Source of the DNA: CAVSWT01 sp963777515
Lineage (GTDB): Bacteria > Bacteroidota > Ignavibacteria > Ignavibacteriales > Ignavibacteriaceae
Reading direction: 5' to 3'
NCBI GenBank assembly: GCA_963777515.1
Contig: CAVZQU010000010.1
Span: forward strand, 23,559-87,558
DNA: 64,000 nucleotides
Below the pieces are notes generated by a model. That model was not told the DNA's origin. It searched no databases and was given only the letters and a program-made list of their open reading frames with translations. This document shows, piece by piece, positions 45,308 to 54,995 of the stretch. Made by a program: the position numbers and the translations under genes. Numbering within the stretch: position 1 is the stretch's first letter; each line of letters opens with the position of its first letter.

Positions 45308-47038
45308 TTATTGTATTCTTTTTATCTCAACACGTCTATTTTTTGATCTGCCATATGGTTTATCATTGTTTTCAATTGGATTTTTGTCTCCCATACCAAC
45401 GGCTTCAAATTGTTTGTAAGGTAATCCTTTAGAAACGAAGTAATTTAAAACAGCCTTAGCACGATTGGTTGATAATGTTTTAATTCTATATTCAGAACCT
45501 TCATTATCCATATAACCTTCAATTCGCCATTTTGTTTGAGGATATTTTCTGATTATCTCGGCAATTCTATCAAGTTCTTTATAACCGCTTGGTTTAATTT
45601 CTGATTCCTCATCTTTAAAAGTTAATACACCATATAGTAAAAAATTATTCGGTAAATTTTTTAATGAGGGTGTCGACTCTGTTGAGATGTTTCATTCTTT
45701 TTTACGGGAGGAGTTGTTTTTTAAAGGAACAGTAACTTTTGGTTTAGGAACATTAGTTGAAGAACTGCTGTTCTTTCTTTTGACTCTATCTCTCGGGGCA
45801 ACATCTGGGCAGCCGTCATCATCCATATAACCATTCATAGTCTCAGGTTCATTCGGGCATTTATCCAATGAGTCGGGAATACCATCATTGTCATTATCAT
45901 AATCCGGGCAGCCGTCCTGATCCTGAAATCCATCAAAATCTTCAGGTTCATTTGGGCATTTATCATATTTATCTAAAATTCCGTCCCGATCATTATCAAC
46001 ATCCGGGCAGCCGTCATCGTCCTGGAAGCCATCAATATCTTCCGGGGCATTAGGGCATTTATCATTTACATCAAGAATTCCATCTTGATCATTATCAACA
46101 TCAGGACATCCATCATCATCCTGGAAGCCATCAAGGTCTTCAGGAACATTTGGGCATTTATCATTTATATCAAGTATTCCATCATGATCATTATCTGGAT
46201 CAGGACAGCCGTCATCATCTTGAAAACCATCAAGATCTTCAGGAACATTTGGGCATTTATCATTTACATCAAGAATTCCGTCATGGTCATTATCAGGATC
46301 AGGGCATCCATCAGCATCCTCAAAACCATCAAAATCTTCAGGTTCATTTGGACATTTATCTTTTGAATCTTCAATTCCATCACCATCGGAATCATGTTTT
46401 CCGAATAAAGCAATTGATACTCCTAAAGATGCAGTTAAATATCCATCGTTACTATTACCTAATGCAATATCATCTAAATAATCGGTTGGAGTTAAATGGT
46501 ATGCTACACTTGCATTTAAATTAATGTTGTCCTGCAGATTTAAGCGAAATCCTATTTCACCATCCAACTCAAAAGTATTTTGAGTGTACAACTTTTTTTG
46601 AGCATTTGGAGCAGTTTTTCCCAATTCATCTCTTGGATAGAATAAAAGAAATGCGGGTCCGCCGTAAATATATGGGAAGAATCTATCTTCAACAGAATAA
46701 GCATAAGAAACACCTGTGCCTAAAGAATACATATCTGTTTTAAATTTCTTTAAACTTTTACTATCATCAGTTGCAGTTATATTAAAAACAGAACCGTATA
46801 ATCTAACTCCAAAAATGCTTCTGGTTGTAGTAGGGAAAAAATATTCTGCAAGTCCTCTTGCTCCAAAGCCTGTTCCGGAACTTGCATAATCGGTTTGTGC
46901 ATTTGAAGCTAAAGCCTCAAGCGACAAAACCATAGTCCCCGAATAAGGATGTGTTTTAATCTGAGCAAAAGAAAAAGAATAAAAAAAGAAAAACAAAAAA
47001 ACTATTAAGATGAATTTTTGATTTATGTAATTTATCAA
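45308..47038 (-). CDS. OmpA-family protein with thrombospondin type-3 repeats (in-frame stop)
   Basis: The signal peptide FILIVFLFFFFYSFSFAQ is followed by a beta-barrel domain (to about residue 214) and six 33-residue TSP type-3 repeats (DKCPN-x-PED-x-DGF). A linker and a C-terminal OmpA domain follow, the latter with GVLTFKDEESEIKPSGYKEL, NRAKAVLNYFV and YGRSKNRRVEIKRI. OmpA domains bind peptidoglycan, and the repeats bind calcium and bridge the periplasm. The frame is continuous over 577 codons except for one TGA at 45692-45694 in the linker. Reading the neighbouring frame there gives KTTPPVKKNET, so a compensating pair of indels is possible. Confidence 0.88.
45800..46393 (-). repeat. Six tandem 99-base repeats coding for TSP type-3 repeats
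   Basis: Six in-frame 99-base units encode DPDNDHDGILDVNDKCPN and then VPEDLDGFQDDDGCP, with small variations. The acidic D-x-D-x-D-G pattern is the calcium-binding form. DNA identity between units 2, 3 and 4 is highest, suggesting recent duplication. Unit number may vary between strains by slippage. Confidence 0.92.
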
Positions 47039-47147
47039 GTTGAATAATGCTCTAATATTTCTAAATTTTATTGCAATAACATTTCAATATACTAAAAGTT
47101 TAAAAATAAAGATAATAAATAATTTTAACCCGGATATAATTGATAAG

Positions 47148-47738
47148 CTAATTATTAGTAGATTTTACTAAAAAATCTCGAAAATTATCAGAATCGTACT
47201 TTGCCATTCCAGATTCTTTAGAAATAATTTTTCCTTCGGGAGAAATAACAAAGGTTGTTGGGATTGTATTTGTAGAATATGTTGATGGAAGTCCACCAAC
47301 TAAAAAATAGAAAGGGAGATTAAAATTTTTATCTTTAACAAATTGTTTGGCTTTTGATGTGTCATCATCGAGTGAGATTAATATAAAAACTACATTTGTA
47401 TCTTTCTTTACCTCATTATAAAGATCCTGAATTGTCGGCATCTCTGCTCTGCAAGGGGGACACCAAGATGCCCATAGATTTAAGAAAACTGTTTTACCTC
47501 TTAATTCACCAAAATAAAACTCTCTATTATCAAAAGATTCTAATATAAAATTATAATCAGCATCGAATTGTTCATCTTTTGAAAGTATATCCGGTTTCAG
47601 TAAGCCGGTACTTAAAACAATTCTTTGAACACCGCCAATAACTTCTGTATAAAGCCCGGTTAGATATAAGAAAGCAGCTACTCCTAATATTACTCCCCAT
47701 TCTATAAGATTTCTTTTTAACGATTTATTGTTTTTCAT
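47148..47738 (-). CDS. TlpA/ResA-family thiol-disulfide oxidoreductase, membrane-anchored
   Basis: The 196-residue product has one N-terminal membrane helix (LIEWGVILGVAAFLYLTGLY) and a periplasmic thioredoxin fold. The redox motif CPPC is in FLNLWASWCPPCRAEMPTI, and the cis-Pro loop is in STNTIPTTFVISPEG. It likely reduces disulfides in the periplasm, for example during cytochrome c maturation. No cytochrome genes are near, so the substrate is open. It precedes ompA on the same strand by about 110 bases. Confidence 0.92.
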   Translation of the reverse strand: MKNNKSLKRNLIEWGVILGVAAFLYLTGLYTEVIGGVQRIVLSTGLLKPDILSKDEQFDADYNFILESFDNREFYFGELRGKTVFLNLWASWCPPCRAEMPTIQDLYNEVKKDTNVVFILISLDDDTSKAKQFVKDKNFNLPFYFLVGGLPSTYSTNTIPTTFVISPEGKIISKESGMAKYDSDNFRDFLVKSTNN

Positions 47739-47823
47739 CTAAAATAAAAAATAGTATTCAATAAAAGTTAGATGAAAAATAAATATTATGGTTTCAGAGT
47801 TTTATAGAGTAAAAATTTCCAAA

Positions 47824-48318
47824 TTAAAATTTCCAATCACCTAACAATTTTCGGACAACGACTATTTGCCCAATATGATAAGAATTGTGATCCGCATTAA
47901 GAATAATTTCACGCAGGTATGTATGCGATTGTGTATGCGGAATTATTGAAGTTAAATCAATCGATTCATTTTTAATTACTTGAACAAATTCCTCAAGATC
48001 AGAAAAAATTTTATCAATGGAAGTTTGCCAAATATCATCAGGAACTTGACTGGACTTATCAGGCCAATATTCTTGCGGCCAATTTGGTGAAACCCATTTA
48101 GGATCAACCATATATCTTAAAATATCTTCCTGTGAAATTCTAATATGCTCAACTTCTTCCCAAACAGAATGAACATTCTTTGCAGGCTGCTTGTTTCTAT
48201 TTTCTTTTTTTAATCCTGCTAAAGCTCCTTCTAGATTAAGATGGGCTTGTTCGGCGGTGATTAAAGTGATTAAATGATTACGAAGTACGGAATCTGCAGA
48301 TTCTTGTTTTTGTTTCAA
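47824..48318 (-). CDS. DinB-superfamily protein
   Basis: The 164-residue four-helix-bundle protein has the DinB/YfiT metal-site pattern: a His in EEVEHIRISQEDILRY and the pair in NADHNSYHIGQIVVVRKLLG. Proteins of this superfamily include bacillithiol-related transferases and many of unknown function. A BrxA-family protein lies elsewhere in the window (3307-3839), so a bacillithiol-like link is conceivable but not shown. Start at 48318 as the first ATG. No operon partner is clear. Confidence 0.85.
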   Translation of the reverse strand: MKQKQESADSVLRNHLITLITAEQAHLNLEGALAGLKKENRNKQPAKNVHSVWEEVEHIRISQEDILRYMVDPKWVSPNWPQEYWPDKSSQVPDDIWQTSIDKIFSDLEEFVQVIKNESIDLTSIIPHTQSHTYLREIILNADHNSYHIGQIVVVRKLLGDWKF

Positions 48319-48470
48319 ATTGCACTCTCTAAAAATTAAAATTGAAGGTTGGTCAAACTAATTTTATTAATTGAAAATTGCAATTCTATTATGATAAGGT
48401 GTGATTTCAATTTATTTGCGATTAAACTAAATGTCTGGCTGATACTGCCAGAAAAAATAAAGCGAATAAT

Positions 48471-49307
48471 TTACTCGCCGAATTCTTTATCAGATAAGAT
48501 TTCTTTATTGAAAGTTATATTTGAATTGCTGTAACTATCCATACTATTCAAATAGTTTTCCTCTAATCTTCTTTGCAATCTAAGCACTGAAAAATTACCG
48601 CGGCTTAATTGAACTTCGTTTTCATCAAAATATAAAACATGATTAATGCATGAATCTAAAAAGCTTTGGTCTTCAGATGATAAAATAAAACCACGAGTAG
48701 TTGAAGAAAGATATTTGATAAGTAAATTTTTGCTTTTAAAATCTAAGTATTCGGTAGGGTCATTTAGTACGGGAATTGTGTCCTTCTTTAAGAACATAGG
48801 AATTATAAGCATTAATGTTTTTTCACTTTTAGTTAGATGCTTAAAGTTTTTATATAAAATGTCCTTTTTCAAACCAAATATTAATACTTCTTCAATTATA
48901 TTTTCTTCAATTGTATAGCCGTCAGCTTCTTCATATTTAAAAACAAGCTCAAAATATCTTCTTCTTTTAGATTCATCATCATTGGAAATGATATCTTTCA
49001 TTTCTTTTTTCCAAGCATCAAAAGGAGCAATTAAATTTTTAATTAAATCAATAGTCTGAACATTCTCATCAGCAGGGAAATTAGGGAAATAAGAAATATT
49101 CTCGCAATATGTGATGTTGCCTTTAATGGGTTCAATTTTTTTATCTATTAATTTTAAGAATTCTGTACGAAGTGATTTAGAACCGCCTGTTATTCCTGTT
49201 TTCCAGTTTGAAGAAACAGTTAATGAAATGTTTTCGAATATTTCGTCTTTTTGATTTTCTGGAGAGTTGTAATTAAAACTAATGTCTTTAAAAATAATAC
49301 AAGCCAT
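48471..49307 (-). CDS. Single-domain ABC-F-like protein with degenerate ATPase motifs
   Basis: The 278-residue product aligns with one half of an ABC-F ATPase. It opens with IIFKDISFNYNSPENQ, but Walker A reads GITGGSKSLRT (Ser instead of the last Gly), the signature reads LTKSEKTLMLI (normally LSGGE), and Walker B reads PVLNDPTEYLD (Asn and Asp for the usual Asp-Glu). It ends with a basic segment, VLRLQRRLEENYLN. ABC-F proteins normally have two complete ATPase halves (about 530 residues). It is therefore a relic or a regulatory protein. A long hairpin lies about 90 bases before its start. The reading frame is intact, so it is not obviously decayed. Confidence 0.65.
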   Translation of the reverse strand: MACIIFKDISFNYNSPENQKDEIFENISLTVSSNWKTGITGGSKSLRTEFLKLIDKKIEPIKGNITYCENISYFPNFPADENVQTIDLIKNLIAPFDAWKKEMKDIISNDDESKRRRYFELVFKYEEADGYTIEENIIEEVLIFGLKKDILYKNFKHLTKSEKTLMLIIPMFLKKDTIPVLNDPTEYLDFKSKNLLIKYLSSTTRGFILSSEDQSFLDSCINHVLYFDENEVQLSRGNFSVLRLQRRLEENYLNSMDSYSNSNITFNKEILSDKEFGE

Positions 49308-49393
49308 AATACGAAGTCCTTATCTTGTTTGCAGAAACATTATTTTTTAATCTTGACAAATGAAAATTATTTTTTTAGAAGGGCAGTAACAAT

Positions 49394-49439
49394 AGAACAA
49401 ATGCACTAATCTTTTCAGAAGTTAGTGCAAATTTGTTCT
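49394..49439. promoter_or_regulatory. Long hairpin upstream of the ABC-F-like gene / downstream of fabF
   Basis: AGAACAAATGCACTAA (49394-49409) pairs with TTAGTGCAAATTTGTTCT (49422-49439) except for a two-base bulge, forming a 16-base stem with a 12-base loop. It lacks a strong U-tract on either strand. It may terminate fabF transcription or act as a 5' leader element of the ABC-F-like gene. Confidence 0.5.
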
Positions 49440-49529
49440 GTATGTAGTTCAATTGAATTAAAAGGTTAAAATTGAAAAACCATAAAAGAAAATTAATCGA
49501 ATAAAAATTAAAATGATTTTCTAAAAATT

Positions 49530-50792
49530 TTATTCATCGAATTTTCTAAAAATGACTGATGTATTATGTCCCCCAAATCCAAATGCATTGCTCAATGCAA
49601 TATTAACATTTTTTTCTTGTGGCTTATTGAATGTATAATTTAAATCGCATTCGGGATCTGGAGTTTCGAAATTAATTGTTGGAGGAATCATATTATTTTT
49701 AATTGCTAGAATAGAAGCAATAGCTTCAACAGCACCTGCGGCTCCTAGTAGATGTCCCGTCATACTTTTTGTAGATGAAACATTCATCTTATATGCCTGG
49801 TCACCAAATACTTTTTTAATTGCTTTGGTTTCAGCAATATCACCAAGTCCAGTTGATGTTCCATGCATATTAATGTAATCAATATCTTCCACTTTAATTC
49901 CTGAATTATTCAAAGCCATCTCCATAGAAAGTATTGCGCCTGTTCCTTCCGGATGAGGAGCTGTAATATGATAAGCATCTGCAGATAGTCCCATTCCAAT
50001 TACTTCAGCATAAATTTTTGCGCCTCTGTTTTTAGCGTGTTCAAGTTCTTCAAGAATTACAGTTCCGCCGCCTTCGCCCATAACAAATCCATCTCTTGTT
50101 GCATCAAAAGGCCTGCTTGCAGTTTCTGGCGATTCATTTCTTGTAGATAAAGCTCTTGAAGCATTAAATCCAGCTACACCTATTTCATTAATTGATGCTT
50201 CACTTCCGCCTGAAATTATGATATCTGAAATTCCATTTTTAATAAGCATGTAGGCATCAATCATATTATTATTTGCAGTTGCACAAGCAGAAACTATACA
50301 ATAGTTTGGCCCGCGGAATCCATAATTGATTGAAATATATCCTGAAGCCATATCAGGAATAAGCATTGGAATAAAAAAGGGAGAAACTCTTTTAGGGCCT
50401 TCAGTATGATTAACAACAGATTGGTTATAAAAAGTCTGAATTCCACCTATTCCACTTCCGAAAATTACACCGGTTCTTGATTTTTCATATTCACTCATTT
50501 CCTCCGGCTTTAAATTACTATCTTCAATAGCCTGAGTGGCTGCAGCAAGAGCATATTGAGCATAAGGGTCTAATCTTCTAACGGTTTTTTTATCAATATA
50601 TTTTATAGGGTCAAAACCTTTAAGTTGACATGCAAATTTGGTATCTAGATTTGAAGTGTCGAAAGATGTAATTTCGGATGCACCGCTTTTTCCTTCCATC
50701 ATACTTTGCCAGAATTCATCCACTGTAAGTCCTATAGGAGTTACTGCACCCATACCTGTAACGACAACTCTTTTGCTTTCATTTTGACTCAT
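49530..50792 (-). CDS. fabF: 3-oxoacyl-[acyl-carrier-protein] synthase II
   Basis: The 420-residue condensing enzyme elongates fatty acids on ACP. The triad is Cys170 in CIVSACATANN, His in INMHGTSTGLGD and His in TKSMTGHLLGAAGAVEA. RVVVTGMGAVTPIG opens the protein and NIALSNAFGFGGHNTSVIF closes it, as usual for FabF. Length is normal. The ACP gene that often precedes fabF is not adjacent. It follows a GNAT gene by about 128 bases, in the same direction. Confidence 0.96.
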   Translation of the reverse strand: MSQNESKRVVVTGMGAVTPIGLTVDEFWQSMMEGKSGASEITSFDTSNLDTKFACQLKGFDPIKYIDKKTVRRLDPYAQYALAAATQAIEDSNLKPEEMSEYEKSRTGVIFGSGIGGIQTFYNQSVVNHTEGPKRVSPFFIPMLIPDMASGYISINYGFRGPNYCIVSACATANNNMIDAYMLIKNGISDIIISGGSEASINEIGVAGFNASRALSTRNESPETASRPFDATRDGFVMGEGGGTVILEELEHAKNRGAKIYAEVIGMGLSADAYHITAPHPEGTGAILSMEMALNNSGIKVEDIDYINMHGTSTGLGDIAETKAIKKVFGDQAYKMNVSSTKSMTGHLLGAAGAVEAIASILAIKNNMIPPTINFETPDPECDLNYTFNKPQEKNVNIALSNAFGFGGHNTSVIFRKFDE

Positions 50793-50920
50793 TATTTTTC
50801 CTCGTATTCTTAGTTTCGATTTTTTATTTAGAAATTAAAAAATGTAGCTGGTAAGATAAAAATTTTTATTAATAAATCTTAATAATATTTTATTAGATGA
50901 GATATTTGAGGAATTAAAAT

Positions 50921-51382
50921 TTATCTTCTGTACAATCTAAATATTCTCCATTCTTTCATCATTTTTGCGCCAAGATTTTCATAAAATTGAATAGCCGGTT
51001 CATTCCAATCTAAAACAGCCCATTCAACTCTTCCAAAGTTTCTTTCTTTCGCTATCTCTATCAGCTTAAACAGTAATTTTTTACCAATACCTTTCCCACG
51101 GTATTCAGATTTTACAAAAAGATCTTCAAGATAAATGCCTGGCTTTGCAAGAAAAGTAGAATAGTTATAAAAGAATAATGCTTGTCCAACTGGTTTGTCA
51201 TTATATTCAGCTATTAAAACTTCAGCATATTTTTTTTCGCCAAAAAGTGTTTCTTTTAGCTTGATTTCGTCTGCTGTTACTTCACTTGATAATTTTTCGT
51301 AAACAGCCAATTCTTTAATTAATCCCAAAATTGTTGGAATATCAATTTCAGTTGCAAATCTAATATTAATTTTTTCACTCAT
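50921..51382 (-). CDS. GNAT-family N-acetyltransferase (diamine-acetyltransferase-like)
   Basis: The 153-residue GNAT protein has the acetyl-CoA-binding loop FVKSEYRGKGIGKKLLFKLI, preceded by YLEDLFV and followed by VEWAVLDWNEPAIQFYENLG. These three features are characteristic of the spermidine/spermine acetyltransferase (SSAT) branch. The likely substrate is a polyamine or another primary amine, inferred from family resemblance only. It lies 15 bases after the PAP2 gene and probably shares its transcript. Confidence 0.85.
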   Translation of the reverse strand: MSEKINIRFATEIDIPTILGLIKELAVYEKLSSEVTADEIKLKETLFGEKKYAEVLIAEYNDKPVGQALFFYNYSTFLAKPGIYLEDLFVKSEYRGKGIGKKLLFKLIEIAKERNFGRVEWAVLDWNEPAIQFYENLGAKMMKEWRIFRLYRR

Positions 51383-51397
51383 AATATATTTTCGAAT

Positions 51398-51985
51398 TTA
51401 TGTCTTGTTAATTTCTTCCTTTGCTTTTTCCTCATTTGCTAATTTTATCTTTTTATCAATATACAAAACAATTGAAGCAAACAAATAACCGAATGCGGAA
51501 CCAATAATTGCCCCGCCTAAAATATCGGAAGGGTAGTGGAGTCCCAAATAGACTCTTGAAATTGCAATTAAAGAAGCAGTTATAAAAAGTGGATATTTCA
51601 AATTTGGGTAAAGCCGGTAAAAAAATACTGCCGCCGCAAAATTGTTTAGAGCATGATTGGAAGGAAATGAAAATGAACCGGTACAACCAAGCGGGGTTAT
51701 TACATCTGATAAAGCACCGCAAGGGCGTATTCTTTGAAAATATTCTTTTAAAAGTTTGTACCCAAGTTGATCTGTAACCACTATTAAGAGAATTACTCCA
51801 AGCACAGCGAGTTTACCTTTTGTACCTCCTTTTATAAAACTGATTAATAACAAAATCACATAAGCGATGTACCAATTATTAACATTTGTGATTATTGAAA
51901 AGAATTTATCGAAAACTCCATTGGATAATGTATGGTTGAAAAAATAAAAAATTGAGAGGTCGATTGAATAAAAAAAATCTACCAT
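51398..51985 (-). CDS. PAP2-family membrane phosphatase
   Basis: The 195-residue protein has five or six membrane helices and the three phosphatase motifs: KEYFQRIRPC (K-x6-RP), FSFPSNHALN (PSxH) and SRVYLGLHYPSDILGG (SR-x5-H-x3-D). It is expected to dephosphorylate a lipid phosphate, such as undecaprenyl pyrophosphate or phosphatidate, on the periplasmic face of the membrane. Undecaprenyl phosphate recycling would support the glycan work elsewhere in the window, but this is inference. Confidence 0.9.
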   Translation of the reverse strand: MVDFFYSIDLSIFYFFNHTLSNGVFDKFFSIITNVNNWYIAYVILLLISFIKGGTKGKLAVLGVILLIVVTDQLGYKLLKEYFQRIRPCGALSDVITPLGCTGSFSFPSNHALNNFAAAVFFYRLYPNLKYPLFITASLIAISRVYLGLHYPSDILGGAIIGSAFGYLFASIVLYIDKKIKLANEEKAKEEINKT

Positions 51986-52226
51986 GTATCTGTAAAGTTA
52001 AAGGTAAAATGTTCTGCTAACTTAAAAAAAAAATAATTATTAAGCATTTTTAATGGATTTTGAACAGAAAAAAATACCTGAATACTTTGCACGGTTTTTG
52101 AACAACAGAAACAGCCAATTTATGTCAGATGTCGAAATAAATTAATAGAATTCAAAAAATGAGTTTTTTTACTCGTTGCTTTGATTAATGAATTGAAGTA
52201 CAATTTAATTTATTGCATGGAATAAA

Positions 52227-54896
52227 ATGTCAAAATCAAAAACTCTTACGCTTAAAAGTATTTTTAATAATAATTTTAATTTTTCTAAAAGTCACTACGA
52301 CTTTCTAATATCAACTTCGAATAAAATATTAGTTACTCCTTTAAAAGTAATGTCATTACTTATTGCCATATCCGGATTATTTGCAATGTTTTTTGAAGTT
52401 AAATATTTCCAACAATTTAAAGTAGAAGTTTATTTTACTAGACTTAGTGCCACGTTAATAGCATTTATAGTTTTAGTACTAAGTACCAGCAAATTTGGTG
52501 TTAAAAATTCCGTCACACTTATCCATTCGCTTTTACTCTGCATTATAGTTTCGTCCGGAATAATGATTTATTTAATGCCTACAACTCTTGTTGTAAATGC
52601 ACAAATTGTGGGCTTAATGATTTTTTTAACTGCTCTATTTTTTAGTTGGGAAGTAAAAAATCAGATTATTGTTGCAATCTATTATAACATAGTTTTTGCG
52701 GCAGCTATTCTTTTTAGTGATTCAAAAATTTATTTTCTTCCTAATGTATATGAATCGGTTATCTTCGTAATATTCTTAAGCTTAATATCTGTTATCGGAA
52801 GTGCTGTTAATTTTAAGTTACGATTGGAATTAACAGAAAAAACATTTGATGTTGAAGAGTCTGAAAAGAAATTCCGTTCAATAGTTAATAATTCTATAAT
52901 TGGGATATTTCAATCAAACCTTGATGGAACCTTCCTTACTGTTAATTCAGCTTTAAGTAAAATTTTAGGATACGAAAATTCAGATGAATTGATAAATGAA
53001 GGCAATGGAAGATTATTTTTTAAAGATATACTTGAAAGAGAAAAAGTCTTTAAAGAATTAAGAGTAAAAAGAAAAATTGAAGATTATGAAACAATACTTA
53101 TTAGAAAAGACTCTTTGGAGATTGATGTTCGTTTAAATATTATGATGGTTGAAGAGCCAACTACTGAGAAATTTTATCTTGAAGGAAGTTTGCAGGACAT
53201 AAGTGAAAAAGTAAAAGCAGACAAAGAAAAACAAAAAGTTTTGGAAGAATTGAAAATCGAGAAAGCGAAAGCAGACAAGCTTGCAGAAGAGGCAAATAAT
53301 TTAAACTTGAATAAAAGTCAATTCCTGGCAAATATGAGTCATGAAATCCGTACTCCGATGAATGGAGTAATAGGATTTTTATCTTTGATTGAAAAAGGAG
53401 CTTACAGTGATCAGGAAGAAATGAAACAATTGTCATTGTCCGCAAAGCAATCTGCAGAATCACTGTTGGACATAATTAATGATATATTGGATATTTCAAA
53501 AATAGAATCAGGGAAAATGGAATTAGATTCAGTAAACTTTAATTTAGATGAAATTATTGACGATTCTATCTCAATTCTTTCAGCAAAGATTAATGAAAAA
53601 AATATAAAAGTATCTAAAGAAATTTCTAAAGATACTCCTCTTTATTTGATAGGAGACTCAACAAGAATTAGACAGATCATAGTTAATCTAATTAGTAATG
53701 CTGTTAAGTTTACTGAAAAAGGTGAAATAGAAATTGAAGCAAAGCCTGTCTCCGTTGATAATAAATATGCAGTTATTTATATGTCGGTAAAAGATTCAGG
53801 AATAGGAATTCCAAAAAATAAACAGGATTATTTGTTCCGTCATTTTTCACAAATGGACGTTTCTCATTCCAGCAAATTTGGTGGTACTGGTTTGGGATTA
53901 GTAATCTGTAAAGAATTTGTTAACATGATGGGCGGTGATATTGGTGTTGCAAGTGAAGAAGGTTTGGGTAGTAAGTTCTATTTTACTATTAAATTAAAAA
54001 CTCAAAAAGGATTAATGATAAACGAACCGCATGAACAATTGAAAAAATCTTATGACTTTTCTAATGTTGAAAATAATAATTCTTCCTTTGGAAATGAAAA
54101 TTTAAAACTATCCCGCCATCAGCAAAAAATACTTTTAGCTGAAGACAATCTAATTAATCAAAAAGTAATTTTACGAACATTAAAAGAAGCTGGTTATGAA
54201 TATGATGCTGTTGAAAATGGGTTAGAGGCTTACAGCTATGTTAAATTAAATCACTATGATTTAATTTTGATGGATGTTCAAATGCCTGAAATGGATGGCT
54301 TAACCGCAACGGAAAAGATTAGAGCATTAGGAAATTCTAAAAAGGATATTCCAATAATTGCAATTACAGCTCATGCTTTAAAGGGAGATAAAGAAAAATG
54401 TTTAAATGCCGGTATGAATGACTATATATCAAAACCTGTTAATACAGATGAATTGATAAAGACTTTAGATGGATATTTGAAGATAAAACCTATTGACGCT
54501 CAAAATGATAATGTTGAAAATGAAAATTCAAATAATCAGGATTCATTATTTGATTTTAGTCATTTGGAAAAAATGAGTTTAGGAGATATGTCATTCCAGA
54601 CTGATTTAATTCTCAGTTATGTTGAAGATTTAACCGATAGATTCAACAAACTTGAAATATATATAGCAGAAAGAAATTTAACTAATATCGTAAAAGAAGC
54701 GCATACAATAAAAGGTGCAAGTTATTCTGTGGGTGCTGTAAAAGTAGGCGATGAGGCGTTAGGTATTGAAATATCCGGCAAGCATCATGATCTTGATAAT
54801 GCAATTAGCAGGCTCGTAAAACTTAATCAGGCTGTTGAAGAAACCAAAAAGCTTCTAAAAGAATATTTACAAGAATCTAAAGCTTTGTCGAATTAA
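52227..54896 (+). CDS. Hybrid sensor histidine kinase with PAS, receiver and HPt domains
   Basis: The 889-residue product has about six membrane helices (residues 38-200). A PAS domain (FRSIVNNSIIGIFQSNLDGT to LQDIS), a coiled coil and a HisKA domain (His372 in ANMSHEIRTPMNGVIGF) follow. The HATPase has TRIRQIIVNLISNAVKFTEK and GTGLGLVICKEFV. The receiver domain has Asp683 in LILMDVQMPEMDG, and the HPt domain has His826 in KEAHTIKGASYSVGA. The full His-Asp-His relay in one chain suggests it phosphorylates a separate response regulator. None is adjacent, and the sigma-54 regulator at 30157 is a candidate only by being in the window. Confidence 0.95.
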   Translation: MSKSKTLTLKSIFNNNFNFSKSHYDFLISTSNKILVTPLKVMSLLIAISGLFAMFFEVKYFQQFKVEVYFTRLSATLIAFIVLVLSTSKFGVKNSVTLIHSLLLCIIVSSGIMIYLMPTTLVVNAQIVGLMIFLTALFFSWEVKNQIIVAIYYNIVFAAAILFSDSKIYFLPNVYESVIFVIFLSLISVIGSAVNFKLRLELTEKTFDVEESEKKFRSIVNNSIIGIFQSNLDGTFLTVNSALSKILGYENSDELINEGNGRLFFKDILEREKVFKELRVKRKIEDYETILIRKDSLEIDVRLNIMMVEEPTTEKFYLEGSLQDISEKVKADKEKQKVLEELKIEKAKADKLAEEANNLNLNKSQFLANMSHEIRTPMNGVIGFLSLIEKGAYSDQEEMKQLSLSAKQSAESLLDIINDILDISKIESGKMELDSVNFNLDEIIDDSISILSAKINEKNIKVSKEISKDTPLYLIGDSTRIRQIIVNLISNAVKFTEKGEIEIEAKPVSVDNKYAVIYMSVKDSGIGIPKNKQDYLFRHFSQMDVSHSSKFGGTGLGLVICKEFVNMMGGDIGVASEEGLGSKFYFTIKLKTQKGLMINEPHEQLKKSYDFSNVENNNSSFGNENLKLSRHQQKILLAEDNLINQKVILRTLKEAGYEYDAVENGLEAYSYVKLNHYDLILMDVQMPEMDGLTATEKIRALGNSKKDIPIIAITAHALKGDKEKCLNAGMNDYISKPVNTDELIKTLDGYLKIKPIDAQNDNVENENSNNQDSLFDFSHLEKMSLGDMSFQTDLILSYVEDLTDRFNKLEIYIAERNLTNIVKEAHTIKGASYSVGAVKVGDEALGIEISGKHHDLDNAISRLVKLNQAVEETKKLLKEYLQESKALSN

Positions 54897-54911
54897 AATA
54901 ATTCTCCTTCA

Positions 54912-54972
54912 AAAAAACCTCCATGGGTTACAACATAAAATATATTATGTAAAGCGAACCAGGAGGTTTTTT
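54912..54972. terminator. Bidirectional terminator between the hybrid kinase and rocD
   Basis: AAAAAACCTCC (54912-54922) pairs with GGAGGTTTTTT (54962-54972). The enclosed 39 bases contain a further stem, ACATAA with TTATGT. Symmetric A and T runs allow termination of both convergent genes. Confidence 0.8.
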
Positions 54973-54995
54973 ATTTTAAAGCTTAAGTATTTTAT

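Noticed and set aside
45800..46393. Tandem 99-base units as a possible CRISPR or satellite array
   Set aside because: The units are contiguous, in frame and code for a known protein repeat. There are no unique spacers.
45868..46524. Plus-strand ORFs rich in His and Ile across the TSP-3 repeats
   Set aside because: They are antisense shadows of six tandem calcium-binding repeats in the minus-strand ompA gene. The repeated codons keep them open.
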